Counted from the stretch's first letter, positions 53,410 to 62,881 are shown. The stretch: 64,000 nucleotides of DNA from Postechiella marina (GCF_039538365.1 NZ_BAABCA010000006.1:186001-250000), one strand, 5' to 3'. Numbers and translations are program-made. Notes: generated from the letters alone by a model not told the origin.

Positions 53410-53835
53410 CTATTTCCAATTTTCTAACTTATAGTCTTCAATTTTTTTATTAATAAAACCTTCTTTATTGTTTTTTATAATTTGAAGCGTTTCACCAGAA
53501 TATAATTCGGGATAAAACTCTCTAATGTGTTTATCGCTCCAAAGAGATAATTCTGCTATTATTGGCATTAGGTCTACACCCTTTTCGGTTAATGTATAAA
53601 TATTGGTTTTCTTATTATCTGGCAGTTTATCTTTTGTGATAATCTTAAACTCTTCAAGCATTTTTAATCTTGATGATAATATGTTAGTAGCAATAGCTTC
53701 TTCACTCTCAATAAAATCTTTAAACGTTTTTTTTCCTTCAGTCAGCATTTGTTTAACAATAACCAAAGCCCATTTATCGCCAATAACATCAAGCGCAACG
53801 GTTATAGGGCAATTACATCTAAATTTATGTTCCAT
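53410..53835 (-). CDS. HxlR family transcriptional regulator
   Basis: A 141-aa winged-helix regulator with the HxlR core CPITVALDVIGDKWALVIVKQM, TFKDFIESEEAIATNILSSRL and YTLTEKGVDLMPI. The N-terminal Cys pair (RCNCP) is often redox-sensitive in this family. It is divergent from the SDR-SDR-NTF2 operon 157 bp away, which it probably controls. Confidence 0.92.
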   Translation of the reverse strand: MEHKFRCNCPITVALDVIGDKWALVIVKQMLTEGKKTFKDFIESEEAIATNILSSRLKMLEEFKIITKDKLPDNKKTNIYTLTEKGVDLMPIIAELSLWSDKHIREFYPELYSGETLQIIKNNKEGFINKKIEDYKLENWK

Positions 53836-53991
53836 TATATCTAACGTATTTATAATTGATTACAAAGGTACAATTTTTATTTTTTTACTTGCAAAATGAA
53901 ATTAATTTAATTTTTACTTGCATAATAAAAGTAATGTATATATTTTTGCTTGCGTTTTAAAAGTAATAAATAATATATAAAACAAATAAAA

Positions 53992-54861
53992 ATGAAAAAT
54001 GTAATTATCACAGGAAGCAGTAACGGATTTGGATACCTTTCAGCAAAACTATTTGCAGACAACGGTTATAAGGTATATGCCACAATGAGAAATCCTAACG
54101 GAAGCAATTCTGAAAAGAAACAAGAACTGGAAAATTATTCTTCAAACGTTAAGGTTGTAGCTATGGATGTTGCTAATGATGACTCCGTTACAAAAGCAAT
54201 GGACAGCATAATTAAAGAAGAAGGTTCCATAGATGTTTTAATAAACAACGCTGGTATTATGCATTTAGGAATTGCAGAAGCGTTTAGTGTAGCCCAAGCA
54301 GATGACTTAATGAATATAAACTATTATGGTATTATTAGAACCTCACAAGCAGTATTACCAACTATGCGTAAAGCAGGAAAAGGGTTAATAATTAATACAA
54401 CATCTGCCTATGGTAGAGTACCTGCTCCGTTTGCAGCAACTTATAGTGCATCTAAAGCAGCAGTAGAAGCGTATACACAAAGTTTAAAATATGAATTGGC
54501 ACCTACTGGAGTAGAATCTATTTTAGTTGAACCAGGACCATTTGCTACTAATTTAGGAAATTCATTTGTTCCAGAAGCTAGAACAGAAATTGTAGCGGAG
54601 AACCCAGAATTACAGAAGATTCTTGGCACTATGGTTGAAGGATTTGGTGAGTTAATGCAGTCAGAAGATATTCCACAGCCTAGTATAGTTGCCGACGCTT
54701 ATTTAAAACTGGCAGAAATGTCTCAAGGCACAAGACCAACACGTACAACCGTTGGATTGCCATTTGGCGCAGACAAGGTTAATGAACTAACGCAGTCTAT
54801 ACAAGATGAGTCTTTAAGCAATTACAAATTAGAGTACTTATTAGAAACAAAAATTAAATAA
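53992..54861 (+). CDS. SDR family oxidoreductase
   Basis: A 289-aa short-chain dehydrogenase. Nucleotide binding is through ITGSSNGFG, NNAG is in VLINNAGIMHLG, and the catalytic Ser/Tyr/Lys are in NTTSAYGR and YSASKAAVEAY. The N-terminal YATMRNPNG suggests NADP(H) preference. The substrate is unknown. It is the first gene of a three-gene operon with a second SDR 1 bp downstream. Confidence 0.92.
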   Translation: MKNVIITGSSNGFGYLSAKLFADNGYKVYATMRNPNGSNSEKKQELENYSSNVKVVAMDVANDDSVTKAMDSIIKEEGSIDVLINNAGIMHLGIAEAFSVAQADDLMNINYYGIIRTSQAVLPTMRKAGKGLIINTTSAYGRVPAPFAATYSASKAAVEAYTQSLKYELAPTGVESILVEPGPFATNLGNSFVPEARTEIVAENPELQKILGTMVEGFGELMQSEDIPQPSIVADAYLKLAEMSQGTRPTRTTVGLPFGADKVNELTQSIQDESLSNYKLEYLLETKIK

Positions 54862-54862
54862 A

Positions 54863-55603
54863 ATGACCAATAATATAGCAGACAAAGTAGTAGTCATTAC
54901 AGGTGGAAGTAGCGGATTAGGAGAAGCTACAGCGCATTATTTGGCAGAAAAAGGAGCAAAAGTAGTATTAGGTGCTCGTAGAGTAGAAAAATTAGAAAAA
55001 GTGGCTACCGAAATTAAAGAAAATGGAGGTGCTGTTGAAATTTTAAGAACAGATGTTACCAGTGCCGATGATGTAAAAGCTTTGGTAAAAAAAGCCATTG
55101 ACAGTTTTGGCAAAATTGATGTTATGGTCAATAATGCCGGTATTATGCCTTTGGCACCATTAAGTGCTTTAAAAGTTAACGAATGGGACAGTATGATTGA
55201 TGTTAACATAAAAGGTGTGTTATACGGTATTGCTGCAGCCTTGCCAGAATTTGAAAAACAAAAATCGGGTCACTTTATCAATTTAGCATCTGTTGCGGGA
55301 TTAAAAGTAAGCCCAGGCGGAGCAGTGTATAGCGGAACTAAATATGCAGTGCGTGCCATAAGTGAAGGATTAAGGCAAGAGGTTGGTAAAGATATTAGAA
55401 CCACAATTCTTTCACCGGGTTTAATAGATTCTGAACTACAATTAGGAAGCTCAGATGAGGGCACTTCGCAATTTATACAGCAAGTTTACAAAGATGCCAT
55501 TCCTGCAATTTCCATTGCAAAAGCTGTTACTTACGCTATTGAACAACCTGCAGATGTAGATATTAACGAACTCGTAATTCGTCCTACGATACAAGAATTT
55601 TAA
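54863..55603 (+). CDS. SDR family oxidoreductase
   Basis: A 246-aa classical SDR with ITGGSSGLGE, GARRVEKLE (NADP-type Arg), VMVNNAGIMPL, Ser in NLASVAG and YSGTKYAVRAI. It resembles the clavulanate-type/YdfG-like enzymes found next to HxlR regulators. It starts 1 bp after the first SDR and is followed 17 bp later by an NTF2-like protein. Confidence 0.92.
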   Translation: MTNNIADKVVVITGGSSGLGEATAHYLAEKGAKVVLGARRVEKLEKVATEIKENGGAVEILRTDVTSADDVKALVKKAIDSFGKIDVMVNNAGIMPLAPLSALKVNEWDSMIDVNIKGVLYGIAAALPEFEKQKSGHFINLASVAGLKVSPGGAVYSGTKYAVRAISEGLRQEVGKDIRTTILSPGLIDSELQLGSSDEGTSQFIQQVYKDAIPAISIAKAVTYAIEQPADVDINELVIRPTIQEF

Positions 55604-55620
55604 AATAAAATTAGAATAAA

Positions 55621-55986
55621 ATGGAAGATTTTAAAAAAATATGGAATAACTGGTGTGAAAGTTGGACCATAACTAATAACGCGGAAAGAGAACAAGAGTT
55701 ACAGAAATTTATAGCCGATGATTTTAAATATACAGATCCGCTTTATCAAGCCAAAGGCCTTACCCAGATATCTGATTATATAGCTCAGTTTCAAGAGCAA
55801 TTTCCTGGAACAACATTTGTTCCAACAAAAATACTTTCTCATCACGATAGATATCTAATAAAATGGGATATGCTAAACGAAAAGAATGAAGTTGTTGATG
55901 ATGGAACCAGTTTTGCATTAGTTGAAGACAATAGATTAAAAGACATTACTGGATTCTTTGATGTAGATAATTATCCTAATCTATAA
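55621..55986 (+). CDS. NTF2/SnoaL-like fold protein
   Basis: A 121-aa single-domain protein. The N-terminal helices (IWNNWCESWTITNNAEREQELQ) and strands FKYTDPLYQAKG, RYLIKWDML and VDDGTSFALVED form the NTF2 cone. Such proteins are small isomerases, dehydratases or binding proteins. It is the last gene of the HxlR-controlled operon with a terminator after it; it probably works on the same metabolite as the SDRs. Confidence 0.82.
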   Translation: MEDFKKIWNNWCESWTITNNAEREQELQKFIADDFKYTDPLYQAKGLTQISDYIAQFQEQFPGTTFVPTKILSHHDRYLIKWDMLNEKNEVVDDGTSFALVEDNRLKDITGFFDVDNYPNL

Positions 55987-56016
55987 TTCAGCCTTTTAAC
56001 AAAAAAATGTTATTTC

Positions 56017-56057
56017 AAAAATCACAGTAGTATATTTTATTATTACTGTGATTTTTT
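56017..56057 (+). terminator. Terminator of the SDR operon
   Basis: A 13-bp stem (56017-56029 with 56044-56056) has a 14-nt loop and ends in a T7 run. Confidence 0.85.
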
Positions 56058-56206
56058 TATTTAAGCAATCATCCTAAGCCTATTGCAAATAGTGGATATA
56101 AAAAATAAGGTTTAGTCGCTTAAACGAAATGATTTTAATAAATTTATAGTCTGTAACTTAACAGAAAAACAGCATATGTAATTCAAATACTTTTAATATC
56201 TCAACC

Positions 56207-56241
56207 CGATCTGAGCTATATTAAAATTTATAGCAAATAAT
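56207..56241 (+). repeat. Direct repeat, copy 2 (DUF1961 3'-end relic)
   Basis: An imperfect copy of 53356-53399, with about 8 bp missing in the middle. It would read TRSELY...KIYSK followed by TAA, matching the DUF1961 C terminus. It lies 14 bp before the DUF3667 start. The remaining ~150 bp back to the terminator show no further similarity. Confidence 0.6.
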
Positions 56242-56254
56242 AACCTTTACAGAC

Positions 56255-56992
56255 ATGAATGAAGACAGTATTTCTAAAAAATGCAAAGGATGTAATACTG
56301 CATTAACAGGTCCGTTTTGCGCTCAATGCGGAACTCCTAGAGTGCTTCCTAAAATTGATGCCTCGTATATTATATCAGAGATAGTTAGTGTGCTAAACTT
56401 TAACAAAGGCATTTTTTACACTATAAAAGAATTACTTACAAGACCCGGAGATAGCGTCCAAAAATTTATTCATAACGATAGAAAAAGACTTGTAAAACCT
56501 ATAATATTTTTAATTGTATGCTCTTTAATTTATACGCTAGCACAACAGTTTTTAAAATTTGAAGATGGCTATGTTAACGCTGGAGGCTTTGGAGACTCTA
56601 CAGTTACAACCATTTACAAATGGATTCAGAAAAACTATGGCTACGCAAATATTTTAATGTCCATCTTTATAGCGCTTTGGATTAAACTCTTCTTTAAAAA
56701 GCACCATTACAACTTTTTCGAAATTACTATTTTACTGTGTTTTGCTGTAGGCATAGCCATGCTTATTTATACCATATTTGGACTTTTAGAAACTGTTACG
56801 CACCTTAAAATTTTACATTTTGGAGGCATTATAGGCGTTATATATATTTCTTGGGCCATTGGGCAGTTTTTCGATAAAAACAAAAAAATCAATTATTTAA
56901 AAGGGTTTTTAGCTTATTTTATAGGTATGCTAACCTTTTATTTTCTTGCAGTAGCTTTGGGCTTAGTTATAGATTTATTATCAAAAAATTAA
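56255..56992 (+). CDS. DUF3667 domain-containing membrane protein
   Basis: A 245-aa protein. The N-terminal zinc ribbon (KCKGCNTAL...FCAQCGTPR, two CxxC pairs) is followed by the DUF3667 signature TIKELLTRPGDSVQKFIHNDRKRLVKP. Four to five transmembrane helices follow. The family is common in Bacteroidota, with unknown function. It ends with a bidirectional terminator. Confidence 0.9.
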   Translation: MNEDSISKKCKGCNTALTGPFCAQCGTPRVLPKIDASYIISEIVSVLNFNKGIFYTIKELLTRPGDSVQKFIHNDRKRLVKPIIFLIVCSLIYTLAQQFLKFEDGYVNAGGFGDSTVTTIYKWIQKNYGYANILMSIFIALWIKLFFKKHHYNFFEITILLCFAVGIAMLIYTIFGLLETVTHLKILHFGGIIGVIYISWAIGQFFDKNKKINYLKGFLAYFIGMLTFYFLAVALGLVIDLLSKN

Positions 56993-57080
56993 AGTAATAC
57001 TCTAGTACTTGCTAGTTTATAAAAACATAAATAAAAAAAGACATAGTGCCCATTTTAAACGCAACTGTTCAAAACATAAA

Positions 57081-57120
57081 AAAACCAACAAAAGATAGAT
57101 TATCCTTTGTTGGTTTTCTT
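57081..57120. terminator. Bidirectional terminator
   Basis: A 12-bp perfect stem (57081-57092 with 57106-57117) is flanked by A and T runs, between the convergent DUF3667 gene and the secreted protein gene ending at 57156. Confidence 0.85.
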
Positions 57121-57155
57121 TTAAATATAAAGTCTAGTTTACTAATATAATACGC

Positions 57156-58022
57156 TTAAAACTTAATATTTAAAGCTTCTTGTTTTAATGTTTTACCTTC
57201 GTAATATTCGGCAACCCAACTGTCTCCTTTTTTATAAATAATGGCATTTTTACCCTCTATTAAATATACATTACTTAAGCCTGTATGCTGTATTTTATAA
57301 ACCACTTTTGGCGAACTATCTACCAACTGGAAACCGTTTTCTGTTTCTTGAGCATATAACACTCCAGACATTGATTTAGAAACAACTGGTTTTGCTACAA
57401 CCACCTCTTTTGTTACCGTTTGTACAACTTGTGCTTTTGGCGCAACAACTTGCTTAGCCTCTTCCTGCTTTTGTTTTTTAAGGGTTTCTATTTCTTCTTT
57501 TAATTTTTGTATCTCGTTGTTAGAAATCTCCTCATTTTTAGCCACAACACTTGGCTGCTTTACAACTGTAGTGGTTTGTCCTTTTTTAGGAGTGTATTTG
57601 TAATTTAAAGCTTTAAAAGATAAAAATGCATCTCTTAAAGATTCATTATAAGCTTTACCAAATTCCTTTTCTCTACTTTCTCCTGTTTTAGACGTATACA
57701 CCACTTTATCGTTACAGTCTTTTAAAACAGCTTTAAGTCTCGTTTTAAACATCCCTGGCTCTTTAAACACATCTACTCTTAAAGCAGAACACCTGTTATT
57801 AAAATAACCTTCAGGGTATTGATCTCCTTCCATAAAAGCAGAATAACCATATTTTTCGAACAAAAACTTAGCTAATCCATTCATTCTATACTCGTCAGGA
57901 TGTTTTAAGAATGAAAATTGCTTTGGCACTATAATGTATTTGTATTCGTTTAAGTTTTCTTGAGAGAATACACTTGCAACTATAAAAAAAGCTATAAGTG
58001 CTGATAAGATATTAGTTTTCAT
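57156..58022 (-). CDS. Exported protein with coiled coil, unknown function
   Basis: A 288-aa protein with signal peptide MKTNILSALIAFFIVASVFSQ. An N-terminal domain (~res 22-140: YKYIIVPKQFSFLKHPDEYRM, GLAKFLFEKYGYSAF) is followed by a coiled coil (~165-195: NNEIQKLKEEIETLKKQKQ) and a Val/Lys-rich linker. A small C-terminal beta domain ends GDSWVAEYYEGKTL. I do not recognise a named family. Its start overlaps the stop of the DUF5723 gene by 4 bp, so the two are translationally coupled; a shared outer-membrane task is likely. Confidence 0.75.
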   Translation of the reverse strand: MKTNILSALIAFFIVASVFSQENLNEYKYIIVPKQFSFLKHPDEYRMNGLAKFLFEKYGYSAFMEGDQYPEGYFNNRCSALRVDVFKEPGMFKTRLKAVLKDCNDKVVYTSKTGESREKEFGKAYNESLRDAFLSFKALNYKYTPKKGQTTTVVKQPSVVAKNEEISNNEIQKLKEEIETLKKQKQEEAKQVVAPKAQVVQTVTKEVVVAKPVVSKSMSGVLYAQETENGFQLVDSSPKVVYKIQHTGLSNVYLIEGKNAIIYKKGDSWVAEYYEGKTLKQEALNIKF

Positions 58023-59416
58023 TTTCTATTAAATATGTAATTAAGTCCTAATTGTAAAGATACACTTTGTGCATTATATACGTTTTGATATTCTAAAAAA
58101 TTATCTGCCATTAAGTAAAGATTAACGTTTCCTAAATGGGCAGAAACCCCTAATCCAACGTTTTTAAACGAGAAGGCATCAACAGTATATGTTGCCTTTG
58201 CACTTAAGCCATTAAAAAGTCTGCGATAATAATACGCAGTTAAAGCCATTTGCGGTTGTTTGGGTCTTGCTATGGCATAAAGTTGTAGACCTACTCTATT
58301 TAAATATTCGTCGTTATCACTTAAACAATTGCATGCTTCTGTTTTCTTTTTACCAAAAGCATAATTTAACGATGCGTTTAATTTAGCTGGTCGCCAAGTT
58401 GTATATTTAGTTTTTGTACTATCTACCTCAAATAATTCTTCAAACTCATCTTCTACATTACTCCAATAATCATCTGCTGTTTGCCCCTCTGGCGACTCGT
58501 AGAATAATGGATCTACGCCTTCAAACTGATAATTGCCTTCAATTTTATAATTTTCAACATCTTTTGTATGGCTTATAAAACCTATATCTAGCAAACTAGC
58601 ATCTACAGTCCATTGTTTGTCTATCTTTTGGGTAAAACCAATATCGAAACCTAACCCTAAATTACCACCTAATAAAAGTCTTTTTTTATAATCGTTTGCA
58701 GTAAATCTATCTTCTTCTCCACTTGTTGTATAGCCAGAAGTACGTAATTCTAAATCTAAATTAAAAATATGATTGTAAAAATTATTTTGCCCTATTCTAG
58801 TAACAAAAGAGCCTTTATTATTTGTTGAATTTGCATTTAATATACTAGAATAAACTTTACCACGCACACCAAAACTAAAGTTATTGTTTACCTGTTTATT
58901 ATAACCTATATGCCACACAGAGATTAACTCGGCACTTAAATTGGCATGGCTAGCATCAAACACCCTATTTACATTGTTTTGATTGCCTTCGTAAGCTAAA
59001 ATAGCATAGTCTTTTGGGTAATACGATATAAAATCGAACTCTTGATACACACCAAAACTAATATACTCTTTTTTATCAAAAATGCTGCCTATTGCAAAAC
59101 CTCCCGAAAAAATTTCTATCTGTTGGTTTGCTGTAACAAAATTGTTTTCTTGCATACTATAAATAGCATTTTCTAGTTTTGTATTAAAGTTAACTCCATT
59201 ATCTGCAAATAAATCGTAAACCGAAATACCAGAACTACCAGAATTAAAATGTATGTGAGATAACAGAGGAATACCAAAATACCATTTATTGGTAACCTGG
59301 CCTCCAGGATTTTGTATTAATGCCTGCGGAATTTCTGAAAAGCCATATAATATTTGTTTATTTTGCCCTAAGGAAAAACAGGAAACAAGAAATAATAAAT
59401 AGGTAATTTTCCTCAT
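58019..59416 (-). CDS. DUF5723 outer-membrane beta-barrel protein
   Basis: A 465-aa exported protein (signal MRKITYLLFLVSCFSLGQ) with alternating beta strands and the DUF5723 pattern: NPGGQVTNKWYFGIPLLSHIH near the N terminus, LENAIYSMQENNF, and a C-terminal barrel ending SVSLQLGLNYIFNRK with terminal aromatic/basic residues. It resembles PorV/FadL-like porins of the outer membrane. It lies 2 bp downstream of a lipoprotein gene and overlaps the next gene by 4 bp, indicating a three-gene envelope operon. Confidence 0.8.
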   Translation of the reverse strand: MRKITYLLFLVSCFSLGQNKQILYGFSEIPQALIQNPGGQVTNKWYFGIPLLSHIHFNSGSSGISVYDLFADNGVNFNTKLENAIYSMQENNFVTANQQIEIFSGGFAIGSIFDKKEYISFGVYQEFDFISYYPKDYAILAYEGNQNNVNRVFDASHANLSAELISVWHIGYNKQVNNNFSFGVRGKVYSSILNANSTNNKGSFVTRIGQNNFYNHIFNLDLELRTSGYTTSGEEDRFTANDYKKRLLLGGNLGLGFDIGFTQKIDKQWTVDASLLDIGFISHTKDVENYKIEGNYQFEGVDPLFYESPEGQTADDYWSNVEDEFEELFEVDSTKTKYTTWRPAKLNASLNYAFGKKKTEACNCLSDNDEYLNRVGLQLYAIARPKQPQMALTAYYYRRLFNGLSAKATYTVDAFSFKNVGLGVSAHLGNVNLYLMADNFLEYQNVYNAQSVSLQLGLNYIFNRK

Positions 59417-59418
59417 AT

Positions 59419-59976
59419 TTAGCGATCGATATTTAAATAAAATACTCCTTTTGATTTTAAATGAATGCTTCCTGGTGAATTGGGATCTACAGGAGCTCCT
59501 GGCAACATAGTTAACCTAAAAACCAAAGTTGTTGTCTCCTTTAAGTTCTCTAAGGTTTCGTCCTCAAAAACCTCTATATGCTCGAAAGTTAAATTTTCGT
59601 TATTTGGCGAAGCATCTGCAGAAAAAGTAAACGAGTGTCTTAGTGTATTGGTATTATCTAAAAAATCTACTTGAACTTGGTATGCTCTATTTATCGAGTT
59701 TACAGTTTCGAAAACAAGCTCTGCTTTAATAAGATTATCGTTAACAAACTCATTATCAAAAATATCTAACACCACATAATCTCCTGCGGTGTAAGCACCA
59801 CTTCCTCCTAAAAAGAAATCGCCTGCTGCAGCTTCAAAATAAAACAAACTAGACTCTAAAACCGGATTAATCTCTAAATCATTAACTTGATCAAGATCGA
59901 TTTCTTCTGTACAAGAAACGCCAATTAAGCCCATTGAGATTACAAAAAATGCAATTTTAAATAAATGTTTAATCAT
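59419..59976 (-). CDS. Lipoprotein, unknown function
   Basis: A 185-aa lipoprotein with lipobox GLIGVSC (Cys 22) followed by TEEIDLDQ. The acidic residues just after the Cys fit a Bacteroidota surface-export signal. The rest is a beta-rich domain (VLESSLFYFEAAAGDFFLG, LIKAELVFETVNSINRAYQV). No named family was recognised. It leads the operon with the DUF5723 barrel, so it could be its surface partner. Confidence 0.75.
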   Translation of the reverse strand: MIKHLFKIAFFVISMGLIGVSCTEEIDLDQVNDLEINPVLESSLFYFEAAAGDFFLGGSGAYTAGDYVVLDIFDNEFVNDNLIKAELVFETVNSINRAYQVQVDFLDNTNTLRHSFTFSADASPNNENLTFEHIEVFEDETLENLKETTTLVFRLTMLPGAPVDPNSPGSIHLKSKGVFYLNIDR

Positions 59977-60015
59977 AGGTCTATTAAACGATAGTTAAAT
60001 TAAATTCGTATTATT

Positions 60016-60705
60016 TTATAAAAATTTCTTTAAATGAAGTAAGCTATTTATCTGTTTTATATCTTTATTAACTGTGGTGTTATGCACATCAAAAAAGATA
60101 CTTTCCATACCCATATTTTTAGCTCCTAAAACATCTGCTTCAAAATCGTCGCCAATCATTACACTATTACTTACAGTTGTATTGGCTTGGTTTAATGCGA
60201 AGTCGAAAATTTTAGGGTTAGGCTTTTTAACACCTACCATTTCTGAGTTTGTAACGGTTTTAAAATAATGATTAATCTTCGATTTCTCTAATTTACCTTG
60301 TTGTACCTCATCAAAACCATTAGTAATTATATGAAGCGTGTATTTGGTGTTTAAGTAATCTAGAATCTCTAAGGTATGATCTAATAAATAATTAAACGAT
60401 GTTAAATGGTCTATATAATCGTCTGCCAATTTATTAACAATAGCTTTATCGACCTTAAAATTTAATTCTTTAAAAGTATCGTTTAACCTACCAAAACGTA
60501 AAGCTTCCTTTTCAACTTTTTCTTCCCTATATAATTTCCAATAATTTAAATTAATAGGTTTATATGATGCTAAAAAAACACTAACATTAACATCTAGATT
60601 GTTAATGTTAAATATCTTGCCAAAAGCCAGCTCAGAGTTTTTATCAAAGTCCCATAAAGTATGGTCTAAGTCAAAAAAAACATCGGTTATTCCTTTTATT
60701 TTCAT
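60016..60705 (-). CDS. YjjG-type noncanonical pyrimidine nucleotidase (HAD)
   Basis: A 229-aa HAD hydrolase with a C1 helical cap. Motif I is FFDLDHTLWDF, motif II LHIITNGFDEVQ, motif III K in GVKKPNPKIFDFAL, and motif IV MIGDDFEADVLGAKNMG. YjjG enzymes dephosphorylate UMP/dUMP/dTMP and damaged pyrimidine nucleotides, cleaning the pool. It lies 18 bp after the deacetylase-like gene. Confidence 0.88.
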   Translation of the reverse strand: MKIKGITDVFFDLDHTLWDFDKNSELAFGKIFNINNLDVNVSVFLASYKPINLNYWKLYREEKVEKEALRFGRLNDTFKELNFKVDKAIVNKLADDYIDHLTSFNYLLDHTLEILDYLNTKYTLHIITNGFDEVQQGKLEKSKINHYFKTVTNSEMVGVKKPNPKIFDFALNQANTTVSNSVMIGDDFEADVLGAKNMGMESIFFDVHNTTVNKDIKQINSLLHLKKFL

Positions 60706-60723
60706 AATACTATTTTTTCAACA

Positions 60724-62022
60724 TTAATCGTTAGCCGATTCTAATATCATATTAAACAAATCTTTAAAGCCTTTCCATCTGGTATCTGTACTAAAAGTAT
60801 AATTATGAAAAACAGGAACAAACTCTCCATTAACTTGTTTTATTTCGCGAATTAAACCATTTAAAATCTGCTTTTTATCTAATAACGATTTTGTTTTTAG
60901 CAAAGTATAATCCATTAAATGATAAGAGCAAACCTTTAAAGGTGTCTGCACTTCGTAATCTAAATCGTAAAATAAAAAAGGCGTGCACGAGCCCGCTCTA
61001 AAGCCTATATGGTTTACATACCCCATGGTATAATCTTCTTTTACCTCCAACTCTATTAAGTTTCTATACGATTCTGGTAAATTTAATTTAGAAAACGATT
61101 GCCTAGAAGAACATAACGACATGTTAATAATGTTTTCCATTTGTAATTTTTCTTTTTTAAGAATTGAAATATCTTCGATAGAAAAATATGAGGTTTTTAA
61201 ACCTACTTTGCAATAATCTGCCACATGCTTAATGAGAGATACAAACTTCTTTTTGTTTACATTTATACCCTTATCGTAAGTAGAAAAAGCGCCTATTAAA
61301 AAGAAAAACACAAACTTATAAGGTGTTTGTTTTTGCTTATTTATAAGGTATTTAAACGTATCGTGCGGATCGTGTTTTAAACCAGAAACCACCATAAAAC
61401 GCATGTACACACGTTTAAATTTTAATGTAAAAATATCTTTAATAAACCCACCAAGCGATCTTAAAATGCCTTTTAATTTATATAAATATGCACTAGGTAC
61501 ATCTATAATAGGACGAATACTGTATGTTCTTGCTGGAAATTCGAAATCTGGAAAATGACCTTGCAATGCTTCTTTAAATTTATACGCCCAAATATCTACA
61601 ACGGGTTGGTGTAAAAACCCATGTTTGTAACCTAGACTCTCGGTTGCTAAAAAACGTCCATAATCGTCTTTAACATGTGGTAAATATTCTTCGTATCTAG
61701 AAAGCAAATAAAAAGCTGAAGCAAAAATATCAAAAGGCATGGCACTTTTATCTCCATTAAAAAAAAAGCCTTTTGTGTTTTCCCAGTTTTGCACATTTAT
61801 TTCTACATCAGATAAACCTTGTTCGAATAATATATCGTGACTTTTTATAAAAAACTCGCTTCCTAATTGCTGTTTTGTATAAGACATTTTTAGGCTATCG
61901 TGAGCAATAAAAGCCTCTATTTTTGTTGTAAACTCTACCTGAATTCCTAAAACTCTTATACAAATGTGCTTAAAAACATATTTTAATCTAGGCGATATTT
62001 TATGTGTATATACTAAAAGCAT
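60724..62022 (-). CDS. Polysaccharide deacetylase-like protein, probably inactive
   Basis: A 432-aa protein of the flavobacterial polysaccharide deacetylase family (N-terminal DUF7033-like region, then the NodB-type barrel). The family scaffold is recognisable: PFDIFASAFYLLSRYEEY, RYSIRPIIDV-like Asp strand, HIGFRAGSCTPFLFYDL. However, where active members as I recall read IGIHPSY and SRQHFLKL, this one has VGLKTSY (K276) and SRQSFSKL (S309), so two histidines appear to be lost. It lies between radC and the YjjG gene, the usual neighbourhood in the family. Confidence 0.75.
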   Translation of the reverse strand: MLLVYTHKISPRLKYVFKHICIRVLGIQVEFTTKIEAFIAHDSLKMSYTKQQLGSEFFIKSHDILFEQGLSDVEINVQNWENTKGFFFNGDKSAMPFDIFASAFYLLSRYEEYLPHVKDDYGRFLATESLGYKHGFLHQPVVDIWAYKFKEALQGHFPDFEFPARTYSIRPIIDVPSAYLYKLKGILRSLGGFIKDIFTLKFKRVYMRFMVVSGLKHDPHDTFKYLINKQKQTPYKFVFFFLIGAFSTYDKGINVNKKKFVSLIKHVADYCKVGLKTSYFSIEDISILKKEKLQMENIINMSLCSSRQSFSKLNLPESYRNLIELEVKEDYTMGYVNHIGFRAGSCTPFLFYDLDYEVQTPLKVCSYHLMDYTLLKTKSLLDKKQILNGLIREIKQVNGEFVPVFHNYTFSTDTRWKGFKDLFNMILESAND

Positions 62023-62100
62023 TCTTTATTTGTAAACTCTAATCATAAAAATTTAAGGACATTAACTAATAATTAAATAATAGTCAACCTGTTATACTTT

Positions 62101-62799
62101 TTACAACAAACTCTCGTCTGCAAAACTAAAATATGCTTTTTCTGTTACAATGACGTGGTCTAAAACTTTTATATCTAAACTTTCGGCTGCTTTTTTTAAT
62201 TTAGAAGTAATTTGCTTATCTGCCTCACTAGGTCTTAATGTACCTGAGGGATGGTTATGCGATAAAATTAACCCTGTTGCTCCTACCTCCAAAGCACTTT
62301 TAAGCACTAAACGAACATCGACCAAAGTACCAGTAATACCTCCTTTACTTAATTGATTTTTTTGAATTACTTTATTAGAATTGTTTAAATAAATAATCCA
62401 GAATTCTTCGTGCTCTAGCTCGCCTATTACAGGTTGCATTAACTCGAAAACAGCAGTACTAGATGTTATCTTCATTTTTTCTAAAGCCTCTTCGCCACGA
62501 CGCCTACGCCCCAACTCTAGAGCTGCAATAATGGTAATAGCTTTAGCCTCTCCAATGCCTTTAAACTCCATAAGCTGTTTAATTGTACGCTTACCTAATT
62601 CGCTTAAATTATTATCTACACTAGCTAAAATTCGTTTACAAAGTGCTACTGCACTTTCGTCTCTGTTACCAGAGCCTATTAAAATAGCAACTAATTCGGC
62701 ATCGCTTAAAACACTTTTGCCTTTGTAAAGCAATTTTTCTCTTGGCTGGTCGTCTTGCGACCAATTTTTTATTGAAAATGAAGTAGATTTTTCACTCAT
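62101..62799 (-). CDS. radC: RadC family JAMM-type protein
   Basis: A 232-aa protein with an N-terminal UPF0758 helix-hairpin-helix (LIGSGNRDESAVALCKRIL, LMEFKGIGEAKAITIIAALELG) and a C-terminal JAMM metal site SHNHPSGTLRPSEAD. The name implies DNA repair but the role is disputed, and a metal-dependent hydrolase fold is certain only by motif. It is the first gene of the radC-deacetylase-YjjG run. Confidence 0.93.
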   Translation of the reverse strand: MSEKSTSFSIKNWSQDDQPREKLLYKGKSVLSDAELVAILIGSGNRDESAVALCKRILASVDNNLSELGKRTIKQLMEFKGIGEAKAITIIAALELGRRRRGEEALEKMKITSSTAVFELMQPVIGELEHEEFWIIYLNNSNKVIQKNQLSKGGITGTLVDVRLVLKSALEVGATGLILSHNHPSGTLRPSEADKQITSKLKKAAESLDIKVLDHVIVTEKAYFSFADESLL

Positions 62800-62881
62800 G
62801 TGATAAAGCTACATATTTTTTTTAATTCTTTTCAAGAGCTGAAAATAAAAAGTTAATTTAATAAGCTTAGCGCCAAAATAG

